Of a stretch of DNA of 64,000 nt, positions 9,277-21,744 are shown one piece after another. Both the position numbers and the translations under genes were made by a program. Under the pieces are notes generated by a model. That model did not search any database. It was not told the DNA's origin and saw only the letters and a list, made by a program, of their open reading frames with translations. Numbering within the stretch: the stretch's first letter is position 1; every line of letters starts with the position of its first letter. This stretch comes from Siphonodentalium dalli (Eukaryota > Mollusca > Scaphopoda > Gadilida > Siphonodentaliidae): NCBI GenBank assembly GCA_032622095.1, contig CP136064.1, positions 252,590,484 to 252,654,483 on the forward strand, read 5' to 3'.

Positions 9277-10655
9277 CTCTATTCCGAAGGTTCACTACTC
9301 CGAAGGTTCTCTATTCCGAAGGTTCTCTTTTCCGAAGGTTCGTTATTCCGAAGATTTTTTTTTTTTAAAGGTTAATTCTATATTCAAGTATTGAGAAGGT
9401 TCTTTATCACGAAGACTCTTTTTTTTATGAAGGAAATAACTTAAACATTGAAACAATAAATGTTATTTTTTATATTTTCGCGGGTTTCCTTGAGATTTAA
9501 TGTCATTACGTATGACGTTATTTTCCAATACATATTCACACAATTGCTCTTTCCATGCGATTTAATGTCATCGCGCATGGCGTTATATCTCAATAATCTT
9601 ACAAGCAACAATACGCCAGCTAAAGGCGGGATTAAAACAGCGGGACTATAACTCTTAAGGAATACTGCGAAGCAGAATGTCGTTGAATAGACGGGTATGA
9701 GTTGAACCTAACTGCAATTGTGAATTTGTATTGAATTGTAAGGCCCACTTAATTTTCGAGTCATCGGCTATTTTTTATAGTGCCTTGATATCAGGTTTTA
9801 AACACAATCTGTGCCATAAAATATGATTAAAACACTATATATAGTTCATCACCATTCCAAACGTCTGTATCAGAATATGCCCCTAGAGAAATAGAAAACA
9901 TCTTAAATCATAAAAAGATTCCCCCGTTACATGTTGCTCTCAAAATGCAACAGAATTAAACCTAATGTATTTTCAATTGAAGGGGAATAAAATTTTCTTT
10001 AAAATATAGAGTTACCCCCCCTCCATTGAAAATAATACACTTTACTTTGCGCAACAAAACCAGATGAACCTTAAGCACAAAAACAAGTCGTTAACCCTGC
10101 GTTAACTCAACAAAAACAACATGTTCACCGATTATTACACTGGATAAGCTGATAATACAGTGTTAGATAGCTTCATATTTCAAATGGTATATATTGTGGC
10201 ATATATTTTATATATGTGATCTGGGGGTTCGAAAATTAAGTGGGCCTTGAATGTTGATGTTTTTTTTTAAATACAGATTGACAGTTCGGAAAAACTATAT
10301 CTCTTACATGTGGTTTATTTCAGTCATCGTGTTTTTAACTTTCCATAATGAACGATAAACTGATACTCTTTTCTTGCTATTATTAACCGATATTTAGGAC
10401 AATTTGGGAATTAGCAGTGGATATATAAATGTACTATATATGAGTACTAGCGTAATCGTATTTTTCATTCCTCGTGTAGTTTTTTGTGGTGGGGTGGAAA
10501 TTTTGATTCATTTCTGGTTAAATACGCCCAGAATAGAAAACCTTCGGAATAGCGAACCTTCGGAATAATGAACCTTCGGAATAGGGAACCTTCGGAATAA
10601 TGAACCTTCGGAATAGCAAACCTTCGGAATAATGAACCTTCGGAATAGAGAACCC
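9277..10655. mobile_element. Foldback element with CCGAAGGTT minisatellite arms
   Basis: The left arm (9277-9350) is five copies of ATTCCGAAGGTTC; the right arm (about 10545-10655) is the same motif inverted, nine or so copies of GAACCTTCGGAAT. A separate MITE (9740-10248) sits inside. An open frame across the right arm (10465-10701, minus) is only the translated minisatellite. Confidence 0.75.
9740..10248. mobile_element. Nested MITE with 20-bp inverted repeats
   Basis: AAGGCCCACTTAATTTTCGA at the left is exactly inverted at 10229-10248. The interior shares ATCTGTGCCATAAAATATGATTAAAA with a second copy at 32958-33383. No clear target duplication at this copy. Confidence 0.8.
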
Positions 10656-12069
10656 TACCCTCATTATTTAATGTGAATTTGGCCTCCCATAAAATACACA
10701 ATCTTTTTGTTTGACCTTGTCAGGCCTTGTCGCAATTTAAAAAAAAAATTTAACCAGTCAGTGAAAAATCTAGGATTTTTGGGGACACCTGTTTTTGGGC
10801 AATGATATTCCGAAGGCATATCCTGAAGGCCTGAGCTGAGGAAGGTTTGGGAGGGGTTGACCCAAGCTGATGGTGGGGGTACGTTCTCCCCCTGGTAGTT
10901 TTTGAAAATCCATTGCATTGAGAGCTAATCTAGGGCTCTTTGAGTCAGTATTTTGAATTTTACTGAGAGGTCAATTTGATCAAGTTTCTTAAGCATAACT
11001 TTGGAATTTTTTTTATATATGTATGGATTGGAAATGCTTATAAGTTATTGTAAGATATCTTTTGGTTCAATGGATTATGCTTATCCTGCTTGAAATGAGA
11101 CTTACCATTATCACTCTAATTTATATAATACCGGCAGGCTATTTTCTAAAATGCACTTATGCAAGTGAGACTGTGAGAGACACATACATAATAAATTGGT
11201 ACAGAAAAAATGTCTATTAAGTTAGTAATTACTATTTAGTACTAATCTATTTGGTGTTATGAGATCCCACTTGATAAATAGGTTGATTTGATCAAATTGT
11301 CACTGTTCATGTACTGTATTTGATTGAAATACTGAAGTCTGAAGGCTGAATGATAACAAACCTCTGAACCCAAACTATTTGAAGCTAGATAAAGCCAAAC
11401 ATACTTTAAATTACAGTATGATTCCAACTATTAAACTTAAATCTTTTTGTAAACTTAAATGTGTTATGTCAATATATATATATAAATTTATAAATTTTTT
11501 GCATCTTGTTATGATATGAATTGGGACCTATTAAAATTGAAAAAAAGTATAAAAAAAACAAAATAATGTTTGGTCCAATTTTTTTTGAGGCGCCTGAAGT
11601 TTGGGCACCCAAACCGGTAAACAGTATGAAAAACGGCCTGGATATGTCCCTGCGGCAGTCTATACTTACCGGCCTAGCGAAAACCCTGCATGACCAAAAT
11701 CTTTAAATTATCTCAATAAAAGTTAAATACTAGTAAGGCGACATGTACTGACAAAGTACTTCAAGTAACATACAAGTTCCAAGTTTACCTCATTACAATC
11801 AACTATATTAATTAAACTACATGACCCCATTTGAAAGAGTTTATATGTAATGCACAACAATCTTTAACTTCTCATACGACGTTTGTATAATATTAGACGT
11901 AAACTTAAAAATAAAAAAGTTTTCCAAATATACAATAAAATGTGTAGGGTCGTGGTTCAGAATAGGGTCGGTCGGTTTAATGAAACCAAAGCTATTATTT
12001 TTATTAGGACTCTAAATGAATAAATACACATAAATGAGAGCAAACTAATTATTTTATTGTAATTTTCAG
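10656..12069. other. Non-coding stretch upstream of the transposase
   Basis: 10730-10920 resembles part of the repeat inside the 18.8-19.9 kb foldback (GGTTTGGGAGGGGTTGACCC, GGGGGTACGTTCTCCCCCTGG). The rest is AT-rich with no recognisable gene. It ends in a good splice acceptor, TAATTTTCAG, at 12060-12069, 42 bp before the transposase ATG. Confidence 0.55.
12060..12069 (+). other. Splice acceptor of the transposase 5' leader
   Basis: TAATTTTCAG followed by a 42-nt untranslated segment and the ATG at 12112. Confidence 0.6.
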
Positions 12070-12111
12070 GTTATTTCAAAGAATTAACTGGATAAATCGA
12101 GTATAGCAAAA

Positions 12112-14529
12112 ATGATAACATGCTTCATATGCCGGAAAGAGTTTTCATTAATAAAATCTCTGAGAAATCATCTTAACCTCCATCAATTTTCTGGCGAGCT
12201 TAAATACCCTATAGAATGCAGACAGGATATATGCAGCAGCACATTCGTGAATGTTTCAAATCTCATCAGGCATATAAAATCATTCCATCCAGCTGATTTA
12301 TCAGCAGCAGATATATCGACCCCAAACATAAACACCGAAGATGAAGTAAATTCTCTTTCAGAGAGTGATGTGAACCCCGTTCATTCTGACATAAACAGGG
12401 AGTCCGTTCTTGAACAATGTACCGAAAACATACGCGGCGAAGGAATTTCATTAACATCTCGTCTGAGAGCAAACAGTTCCGTGCCATATTATATAATTCC
12501 GGAAATTATAAAGGCATGCAACAGAATGATAAACATTACAGTGGAAAATGTCATTGAATCAAGCCCTAATACGGAAGAATTAGAATGCCTGAAAGATCCA
12601 TTAATTTTTCTTGACAGTGAGTACAAGCAGCAGAAGTTTTTTAGTGAGAATTCAAATTTTGTGAAACCTGAGAGCTGTTTTCTTGGAACACGTTTTGAGA
12701 ATAAATGGGACAAAAAATCGAGCAGTATGAAGCCAGTTATGACCCCTGATTCATTTTGGTATGTTCCAATCATAAAGACGCTTGAAGCTTTACTGAAGAA
12801 CCCAGTTTTCCTTGAATGTGTAAATTTAAACCAACGTTCGCAAACTGAGATGATAAAAGATTTCTGTGATGGTACAAAGTATCAAAATAATGAATTCTTC
12901 AGTAATGGAAACTCACTCATGCTTCAACTGTTTTTTGATGAAATGGGTACTACAAACCCTCTTAGAGGTAAACAGTCAATCCACAAAATTGGTGTTGTAT
13001 ACTTTGTGATAAAAAACCTACCTCCCAAATTCAACTCATCATTTGGAAATATTCATCTAGTAGCTCTTTTCCATTCCCTTGATTTGAAGAAGTATGGTTT
13101 CAATCGAATACTCGAGCGAATTGTTCTTGACATTCGAGTACTGGAAGAGCTTGGTGTCTGCGTGAATGATTCAAAAATAAAAGGTGCAATATGTCAGGTC
13201 ACGTGTGACAATCTAGGTTTAAACTCTATCTTTGGGTTTATTGAGTGTTTCAGTGCAGATTCATTTTGTGTGTTGTGTTATGCGAGTCGCGAGGAAATTC
13301 AAACCAAATTCTTGGAAGAGGAATTCGTATTAAGAAATAGAGACCTGTATGCCAAGGATGTGAGTGAGGCAATTCAGAATGGGAGGCATGAGAAAGGAGT
13401 TAAACGAGAGTGTGAGTTAAATAAAATGAAACATTTCCACATTATGGAGAACCATACCAATGATGCAATGCATACACTTTTGGAGGGGGTTGTGCCATTG
13501 GAACTGGGAATGATACTGCACAGACTCATAAATATTGAGGCACATTTTTCTTTGGAGACATTAAATAGTCAAATCAATGATTTCTTCACTAAACTGATTG
13601 TTGGTAAAAAAAACAAACCATGTGAAATCAACAAATTAGCAGAAAACACTCATCTAACTGGTCAAACTGCCACACAAACATGGAATCTGCTTCGATTTCT
13701 GCCTCTAATGGTTGGTGGTTATGTTGATTATGACAACAAGTATTGGGAATTACTGCTCAAACTTTCGGAGCTCGTTGACATCTGTTTTGCACAGTCATTC
13801 ACTGAGGGCATGTTAGTATATCTTACAGATTTGATAGTTGAGCATCATAGCTTATTTGCTGAACTATTTCCAAACAAATACTTGATTCCAAAGCATCACT
13901 TCATTGTGCACTTCCCCAATATTATCCGGAAAACCGGACCTCTTATTAACTCATGGTGCATGAGGTATGAGTTAAAAAATAGTTTTTTCAAAAGGAGTGC
14001 CCACATTGTTTGTAATTTCAAAGACATTTGCAAGACTTTGGCATTTCGACATCAATATGCAGCTGTTCATCTCCAAATGGCTGGTCGGCACATTAAAGAA
14101 TACTATCATCCTGGAAATACAAACACAATAATGGCAGACTCTCTGGCTAATGCTGAATTAATTTGTAATAGTCTCAACATTCAAATGACAGATTTCGTTT
14201 CCCAGGCATACAAGATTGAATATTGTGGAACACTATATCGACGCAATTGTGGTGTGGTTATCAAATTTGACAATGAGTTGCCATTATTTGGCAGAATAAT
14301 TGATTTCATAAAATCAGATATGGAAGGAAATTGGTTTGCTAGACTACACATCCTTGAAACTGCTGAGTATAACAATCATTTGAATGCATATGAAGTGAGA
14401 GACTCATCAAACAACAGTATGATCCTGATTTCAGTTAAACACTTTCTTGATTACCAACCACTTGACATTGTTAAAACAAATGAATGTAGATTATTTGTTA
14501 GACTGAAGTATCACATTGTAGATGAATAA
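12112..14529 (+). CDS. C2H2-finger DDE transposase, CACTA/CMC-Plavaka-like (805 aa)
   Basis: The long intact gene of the element, a single coding exon. Two C2H2 fingers open the protein (C4-C7-H20-H24; C36-C41-H54-H59), probably for DNA recognition. The core has the layout of RNase H-fold CMC/Plavaka-type transposases: FFDEMGTTNPL with candidate first Asp D276; CDN with D366, followed by a CVLC zinc-knuckle pair (C386, C389); NDAMHTLLEGV (residues 450-460); PKHHFIVHFPN (593-603); and WCMRYELKN with candidate Glu E620. The catalytic triad is my reading from motif spacing. The start is the first ATG, 42 bp after a splice acceptor, and the reading frame is undamaged, so the element may be autonomous. 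AATAAA overlaps the stop. The family name is tentative; KDZ-type transposases share similar motifs but usually make longer target duplications. Confidence 0.85.
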   Translation: MITCFICRKEFSLIKSLRNHLNLHQFSGELKYPIECRQDICSSTFVNVSNLIRHIKSFHPADLSAADISTPNINTEDEVNSLSESDVNPVHSDINRESVLEQCTENIRGEGISLTSRLRANSSVPYYIIPEIIKACNRMINITVENVIESSPNTEELECLKDPLIFLDSEYKQQKFFSENSNFVKPESCFLGTRFENKWDKKSSSMKPVMTPDSFWYVPIIKTLEALLKNPVFLECVNLNQRSQTEMIKDFCDGTKYQNNEFFSNGNSLMLQLFFDEMGTTNPLRGKQSIHKIGVVYFVIKNLPPKFNSSFGNIHLVALFHSLDLKKYGFNRILERIVLDIRVLEELGVCVNDSKIKGAICQVTCDNLGLNSIFGFIECFSADSFCVLCYASREEIQTKFLEEEFVLRNRDLYAKDVSEAIQNGRHEKGVKRECELNKMKHFHIMENHTNDAMHTLLEGVVPLELGMILHRLINIEAHFSLETLNSQINDFFTKLIVGKKNKPCEINKLAENTHLTGQTATQTWNLLRFLPLMVGGYVDYDNKYWELLLKLSELVDICFAQSFTEGMLVYLTDLIVEHHSLFAELFPNKYLIPKHHFIVHFPNIIRKTGPLINSWCMRYELKNSFFKRSAHIVCNFKDICKTLAFRHQYAAVHLQMAGRHIKEYYHPGNTNTIMADSLANAELICNSLNIQMTDFVSQAYKIEYCGTLYRRNCGVVIKFDNELPLFGRIIDFIKSDMEGNWFARLHILETAEYNNHLNAYEVRDSSNNSMILISVKHFLDYQPLDIVKTNECRLFVRLKYHIVDE

Positions 14530-15400
14530 ATTAAGGGGGCGCATATTTTGCATAAATCCGGCCAAAAATTACAAGAGATTTTCAACAAAGAATATCTCTG
14601 GATCTTTCTGGCGAAAATTCTAGAATTTCACATATGTGACCCGTCATATTAAAACCAGTCGTAAGTCGAAAAATATTTTATTTGAGTTATGTATTGCATG
14701 CTATAGAGTATGATAAGAGCTTTACATAGGTCACACACTTTAATAAGGGGATACCTTGTTGTGGTCCAAAGCAATATGATTTTGAATGTCAGTGTCATCA
14801 TGAACCGATTTCAGAGATAATATCGTTTAAAGACAATCAAATTAGTTAAATTCTGAATAAATATACACCAATATATGTCCAAATTTCAGAACTGCAAAAA
14901 TGGACACAAACTTCACTTTATGCTGCTCTATGTGACTTTGTCTAAAACTAAAATCATAATCTTTCGCATTTCTAATTTTCTATCATAATTTAGGTATTTA
15001 CTCAGTGTTAGCAAACCCATCTTACGACTGGTTTTGATATTGTGGGTCACATATCATCTTTGTTGTATATAGAAACTGAGACATTATTAAGAGACAACAA
15101 CAACAATGGATTGTAACTCATTTGAGAGGTTGAAAATATTATTTTATTTTCTGTCCATTTTCGGTACCAAGAACTGCTAGAATAATTAATAAATTTTACA
15201 CGTCTCTCCAATCACAAAATAGCTCTTTGTCTTGGTTCTATGAGAGGAGGCTTCATTTGTACCATAATGTTGAGTAATTTTTTTAATTGCATAAAATAGC
15301 ATCATACCCCCCCAGCTATTATATATTTTGGAACTTCTGTCTGCCTGTGCATGTATGTATGAGTGTTATAGACTGGAAAACTGCTCGACCAATCAGTTTT
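14530..15400. other. Non-coding DNA after the transposase
   Basis: AT-rich, with no gene or clear repeat. AATAAA at 14525-14530 overlaps the stop codon and may serve polyadenylation. Confidence 0.5.
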
Positions 15401-15416
15401 CTAATTGGTATGTAGG

Positions 15417-15660
15417 CCTACTTTGATCCGGGAAACAATATGGGCAGGTCCAATTTCACATGCAACTGTGTCCTTGACCTCACTCATATACGCTCATATA
15501 TAGGCATGTTTCTGGACCTCGACCGATCCGACTCAAATTTAGTATTAAGCCTACTTTGATCCCGGGATCAATATAGGTTCTGCAATATCACGTGTGACCG
15601 TGTCCTTGACCTCGCTCATATATGCTCATATAGGCATGCTTCTGGACCTCGACCGATCCG
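15417..15660. repeat. Two-copy ~128-bp tandem repeat
   Basis: Copies at 15417-15533 and 15546-15660 share CCTACTTTGATCC, TGTCCTTGACCTC, CTCATATA and TCTGGACCTCGACCGATCCG. Confidence 0.8.
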
Positions 15661-16833
15661 AAAAATATTATTTTTCTTTCTCCTGATGGAGGCAATCACA
15701 AATAAATCCCTAGATAACCTGGACGAAGTCGGGCACATCAGCTACATGTAGTATATAATATAATGAAGCATACAGCAGTCACAAATGTTGATATGCAGTG
15801 TGGTCCACTCAAGCAGGGAACAATCAACTAGAATTAAACCACAGTGTTAAGAGATCTGGTGTCAGCTTTAAATTGGTTATGAACCCATGACCCACAACTA
15901 ATCTCAGCCCAATCATGCATTGATTAGGTATGACAGGAAAATTCTCAACTATACAGTGAACTATAGAAAATCGTTGCCTTTCTAAATGAAAGTAATCATT
16001 AAATTTCATGGATCAAGAATAATTAAGTCTCTTCTCATGATCTTATGGATATTATGAATTGCACTTTTGAAAACAAACTGTTTTTATATCTTGGTACCTG
16101 AAAACAGTGAAATTTTAAGTAATTGAGTTTAATATAGTTTTCTACTGGTTGATGGTTCTTAAATATTGTGTCAGAATAATCTGACCGATAATGGGAAAAT
16201 CCATTTTGAATTCCAGAAAAGTTTGACAAAATGTGCGTCTGACCCTTATTGTTCAGTAATTATGAATATATACAACTTATTTCCAGTGATTTCAGTGTTG
16301 GGTTCGCTAAATAACTTGGGAATCTCAGTTTTATATTAGTACATGTACGTGTAAACTAGTACTCTCACCTGGCTACTATTAATAATAGAGATGACATGAA
16401 TATTCATTCTCAAAGAAAAATCCCATAATCACTATTATTTGGAAGTGAGTCAAAGAGCGAAAATGCCATCACTCACTAGTTTAAGTAAATAATCCAGCCA
16501 ACCACTATTATTCAGCCATCACTATTATTATTATGCAGGTGAGAGTACTGCACAAATTCAAATATGAGTAAGGTACGGCCATGGTTTATTAATTTTATTT
16601 TTAGCATCAATTGCCACATTTCCTTTTTTGGCAGAAAATAATAATGAATTTTATGAATTATCAGCACAATTCCGAAGATTGTCCCTTGTTAAAATTCAGA
16701 TAGGAACATTTACTGATAGTCCCTTGACAGATGCTTCATTCACATACTAGTAAAATGAATATAATAAAGATTGGTATCAATATAAATGTTATATTACTCT
16801 TATGACTCATATAAACACACGGGTACACTTATT
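15661..16833. other. AT-rich stretch without recognisable features
   Basis: Only short chance open frames (15824-16009 and 16035-16229, minus) without motifs; no gene supported. Confidence 0.45.
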
Positions 16834-17056
16834 AACCCTTTGATGACTAAAGCTTCCTGAATTTTTGCGAAAACCCTATGCCAATACATTCTCTTATACC
16901 ATAGGGCACTCGCATAAGAGAATGCATTGGTCTAAAAATACCTTGGAACTTGTAAAGCCAGTGCATTTTCATAAATAAAAAAAATTGTCAGACTCACTAT
17001 TGGAGACTCGCATATAAGAGAGTGCAATGGGCAATGGCACATACACCAGCGCAGCT
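16834..17056. repeat. Foldback repeat with TGCATTCTCTTATA arms, copy 1
   Basis: Starts AACCCTTTGATG and contains inverted CATTCTCTTATA/TAAGAGAATGCA pairs; related to the copy at 21247-21505. Confidence 0.6.
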
Positions 17057-18800
17057 CTGATCATGACAGAGTTAAATTACAAGTAAAAACCCCCTTGTAT
17101 CAGCCTGTATGCGACTTATTTTAGTCCCTATAATTATTTTCACTTGATTCCAAATGACTGATTTTCATATAAAAACACATCAATTTGATGTATAAAGATT
17201 ATGAAGAATAAGACAAAGGCTAACACAGATTCTCTTGGACCTTATAGCACTAAAAAAAATATGTTGACCTCCCCCTTGTACCACTATTCCGCCCCGTATG
17301 TTTATTTGGAGTCCAAGAGTATCATTATAATGTATATTCACATGTAGTACAAAATAAAGTTCTATAATAAGAAACCTATAGACTCCATATCGAGAATAAT
17401 TAATAATAAAAAATCACCTCATTTCGCATTTAATTCAGATTTTCTCAGAATCCTGGATGACTCTAAACATAAACTTAATTAACCATGACTAAGCCAAGAA
17501 TATATGGATAAAAAATTTCAAATAGACCACTTTAATATTGTTTGCACATCTTGTTTTGCATGGAGGCCCTAAAGATTCCCACTCCTATTCATCGGTCCCT
17601 GTTATCAAGTAAGATTCAAGTTTCCACATAAAAAAATGTTTTTGAAGATATGTTGTTACTTGATAATATGGGGGTCATCTGATCGGATTGAGTACCTTTA
17701 AGTAAGTGACCTGTTTAATTTTGAATGTTCTCAATCTAGTCCAGTGCATTTATGGTTTCACCTCAAACTGATTGCAACGCAAAGTTTCTTAGTGGGAATA
17801 AGTACTTTAACCCATCACAAACAACTAAAATCAAAAGGAATCAAGAAAGGCAAAATTGATGAATTTTGTGAAATAAATTTGTAAAAATTTGGTAAAATAC
17901 TCAATTTATGGCTTTTCAAGAATGTTTATAAAAACAATTGTTTCACGAGGCCTTCCATTTATATATCCATTTTGTAGTGTACACAGCTCTGATTACAGAA
18001 CAGAAAACATTTCCCAGATATGTTGAGTAGTTTTTGAGTTATGTGCCTCCAAATTATGGAGTTTATCTAATTTCGGAGCCTCAATTTCTCAAAATTAGTT
18101 TAAATCCATTTTTTATGTGCGTGTATTTTAAAAACTAAAGACAAATAAAGAGATTTCTTGTTGTTTTAGTCATTTCCTCACTTGGTTGAGCAGAAAATAT
18201 GATTTCTTTATGCATCTATGATTGAGATGACAAAAATATTCTTAAACAGAATGTGTGTATAATCACTTATTAAAGTAATGTGAAATGCTCCGGTAGGGTG
18301 ATCAAATATAAATTGAGATTAATCTTGCTCAAAGTACATGTTGTTATTTTTTATTATTACAGTCATTCTTATATATTAATTAAATGCAATGACTCTCGAT
18401 GGCGAAATCATTTGTGTTGCATCCCGAATCGAGGTGTAAATATTTATAATTGGGCGTAGTTCAGACGATGTTTTCTATGGAGTGGTTTCAGTGGTATGGT
18501 TGAAATTTTCAGCGATGTTAGTAGAATGCTACATTACCCAGGTTGGCATAGCGCCTGAGTACTAACTTATCAATTTCACGCATCCGAACAAGTCCATAAT
18601 ATGTCTTTAAGTATACATGGTTAAACACACTGTGGAGGAATTTCCAAAATCATGGTGTAGAAAATCAGATTATGGCCCTATGAACCTAAGAATGGACTCT
18701 TTTATAAAAATGCCATTTTGGGCATTTTTTTTCAATTTTCAAAGGTTACAAATGTGTATAAACAATAAAAAACAATGTTCGTTTAATGTGTAAAATTGGT
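17057..18800. other. Non-coding DNA with repeat fragments
   Basis: Holds a TTTATTTGGAGTCCAAGAGTA fragment (17300-17322, end of the 5948 foldback family) and a solo end ATCGGATTGAGTACCTTTAA (about 17682-17701) of the TTAA MITE family. The rest has no recognisable gene. Confidence 0.5.
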
Positions 18801-18804
18801 GTCA

Positions 18805-19930
18805 GACCGATTCTCCGAAGACCTATTACTACGAAGGCCCACAACTCCGAAGACCCGATTCTCCGACGGCCCACAACTCCGAAGACCCGATTCTCCGACG
18901 GCCCATAACTCTGAAGATCCGATTCTACGAAAGCCCATAAGTCCGAAGGGCCGATTCTCCGAAGACCTATAACTCCGAAGGGCCGATTCTCCGAAGACCC
19001 ATAACTACGAAGGCCTGATTCCCCGACGGCCCATAACTCCGAAGGTCCGATTCTCCGAAGGTCCGATTCTCCGAAGATTTTGTTTTATCGGGGTATTATC
19101 GTTTACTAAATAGTGTACAGTCCAGTGGCGAAGCCAAGGGGTCCCAAAATTCCTACTGCCCCCATTAAACCTCTACTTGCTATTTCAGACAATATGGGCC
19201 CCTACCAAAACATGTCCAATATCATGTAAACGCCCGGAAATTGTTCATGGGGCATCAAAATATTCAAACTTTTCCTACTGCCCCCACCTAATTGGGAATC
19301 CTGGCCCGCCATTTCTTTGAAGTATTTTCAGTCGCCAGAAAAAAAGGGCGAGTTCTGCCCCTTTGGCCCCCGTTCGCCCCTGTCGTGTTAGGCTACTCTG
19401 ACATTCTTGCAGCATTTCGTTATAATATACCCGGTGCACACCAGTGGCAAAGCCAGGGTTCCTATTTAGGGGTGCACATTAATTATCATATGTGGGGGAT
19501 ATATCATGCATATGATATGCCGAAAGCCTGATTTGGGGAACGCATGCATGGGAGGGGTCGCCCCAATCGTTGGTCCGGGGGCTCCCCTGGGCAGGAACAC
19601 TGTGAATATTTGAATGCCTAGGACGGATTTCCGGACGTTTACATGACATTTGACATGTTTTTTGGGGGGCGGTCTTCCCTAGGGCCCCATTGACTCCGCC
19701 ACTGGACTGTACACTATTTAATAAGCGATAAAACATGATCTTCCGAGAATCGGCCCTTCGGAGAATTGGCCCTTCGGAGTTATAGTCCTTCAGAGTTATG
19801 GGCTTTCAGAGTTATAGGCCTTCGGAGTTATGGGCTTTCGGAGAATAGGGACTTCGGAGTTATGGGCTTTCAGAGAATCGGGGCGTAGGAGAATCGGACC
19901 TTCGGAGTTATGGGTCTTCAGAAAATCGCT
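18805..19930. mobile_element. Foldback element with CCGAAG minisatellite arms
   Basis: The left arm (18805-19080) repeats CCGATTCTCCGAAGACC and CATAACTCCGAAGG; the right arm (19738-19925) is the same motif inverted. Inside them TAGTGTACAGTCCAGTGGCG (from about 19111) is inverted at 19696-19720. The CAGTGGCG ends resemble hAT termini but no direct duplication is evident. Confidence 0.75.
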
Positions 19931-21246
19931 ACGTAACCGTAAAATTATTTGAACTTTCCCCTTAAAACACTTTAGTGTTGAAATAATAGCCTTATATTGG
20001 ATATGTTAATGAATGTCACTGAATTTCACTCACTTTTCTGGAAACTGACGTGAAATTTGAATATCTGAAAATTGGCGTAGGGGAAACCATATTGACAAAA
20101 TTTCAGAAAACATGTTGATACATAAAACTTTACCATCACCAGCTCCTACAATCATTATTCTTTGATACAGAGTATACTGCTTCCTATTGTGATGTTCATA
20201 TTTAGAGCTACAATCCTTTTTGTTGCAACTCGATGGCAAAATGGTGAATCATTAAAAAACATTGTGTTGCAATTAGTTTGAGGTCTGGAACTTTTTTCTC
20301 ATAAATGCACTGGACTAATAATCCTTTCATTATTTTGTACAAACTATATTGCTATTGATTGACTATCAATATTATATATGTGTGTGCTTTTTAATTTGCT
20401 TATTGTAATGTGAGCAATTTTCAGAGAGTGAAACTGAACTTCTGAAGTACATGTGTTGCCAGGTAAGTACACACCAGATTAGCTTTTTTCAGGGATACAG
20501 CTGTTGGTCTGTCTGTCCATTTATCTGTCCATATGTCCATCCATCCATTGAGTATTTAACTAAAAAATTGGGCTCCATCTGTGCATATATCTCAACCAAA
20601 TAGAATGGTTGTAGGATCTAATTGAAATTTTATGTGGAGGTTCACAATCATGACTGCTTTCAAAATTTGCTAAATGAAACTATTAGAACACAATTTAATA
20701 GCATGCAGATAACAGACTTGGAATTTATTCCAGGACTGATATATTATCACAAAGGTCCATGAGTGGTTCTCCAGCTGATGTATGGGACAAAAAACACTTT
20801 TCAAACCCACTGTTTGCTGGCAATGGACAGATTTTGCAAAGTGATGTGTTCTACCAAGACCACATCTAACATGCAGTCATGAGCAGTTACAATTGATCTT
20901 TGTTCTCAGACATCCCCAATCCCCTCAGTGAATGTCCTTAGAGACTGATTCGTAAGCATTGAGTATGGCACGTAATCTGAAATATACATGTATCTTGTCC
21001 ATGCTAAATTAATAAATTTGAATTACTGGAGCTTTCATATAGTGAGTGCCATGTGCGGGTCATGTACCAGGTTCAGATTGTAGATCCAAGTATAGTTAAA
21101 TTAAAAATAGTCGTATAATTTGGCTTTGCATGGCATGTGGTATATGACAATAACATCCTCACCATTCGAATGTTAAGGAATACTATCGCTTATCTCTTGG
21201 CATTCGAATGGTAATAAAGTATTAAGGAACATGGTCTTTAGTCTTT
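19931..21246. other. Non-coding DNA; possible non-coding exon
   Basis: A 38-nt segment at 20425-20462 has a consensus acceptor (CAATTTTCAG) and donor (CAG|GTAAGT). All its frames clash with the next SAM-gene exon, so if used it is a 5' untranslated exon. The rest shows no gene. Confidence 0.35.
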
Positions 21247-21505
21247 AACCCTTTCATGTCGGGATCTGCGCTTGTGCAGCATTAAAGATCCTGTGCCAGT
21301 GCATTCTCTTATTTATGAGTCTCCCATTCGGAGAATTTCATATATAAGAGAATGCACTTGCTTACAAGGTCAATGTAGATATTGTTAGTCAATGTATCCT
21401 CTTATATATATACGAGGTGCCCAATGGATGACTCACATATATTGGAGAATACATTGGCAGAGGTTTTCGCAAAATTTCAGGAAACTCCAGTCATGGAAGG
21501 AATCA
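21247..21505. repeat. Foldback repeat with TGCATTCTCTTATA arms, copy 2
   Basis: Starts AACCCTTTCATG and ends near CATGGAAGG; contains GTGCATTCTCTTAT and its inverse. Confidence 0.6.
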
Positions 21506-21744
21506 AATGACATCTCTAAGCAGTTGAATGCTAAGAATTGCATCTCTTAGATGGTTGAACATCAGCACATTGTACACGTATGCCAGCACCACCAATGCAA
21601 TCTCGTGTTTTAGGCTAACAATAATATATTTGTCTAATATAGTCAAAATTGTGATCTGATTTGTGGTCTGTCATTCCAATTTTAAGGGGGAGGGGTATCC
21701 GGTTGAAAATATATACATGTAGTTCTTTTAACCTACCAGGTGTG

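Noticed and set aside
10465-10701. Minus-strand 78-codon frame with a repeated SEGSLFRRF-like pattern
   Set aside because: It is the translation of the CCTTCGGAATA minisatellite arm of a foldback element.
20425-20462. Possible first coding exon of the SAM-domain gene
   Set aside because: Good splice sites, but every frame either has a stop or is out of phase with the next exon; at most an untranslated exon.
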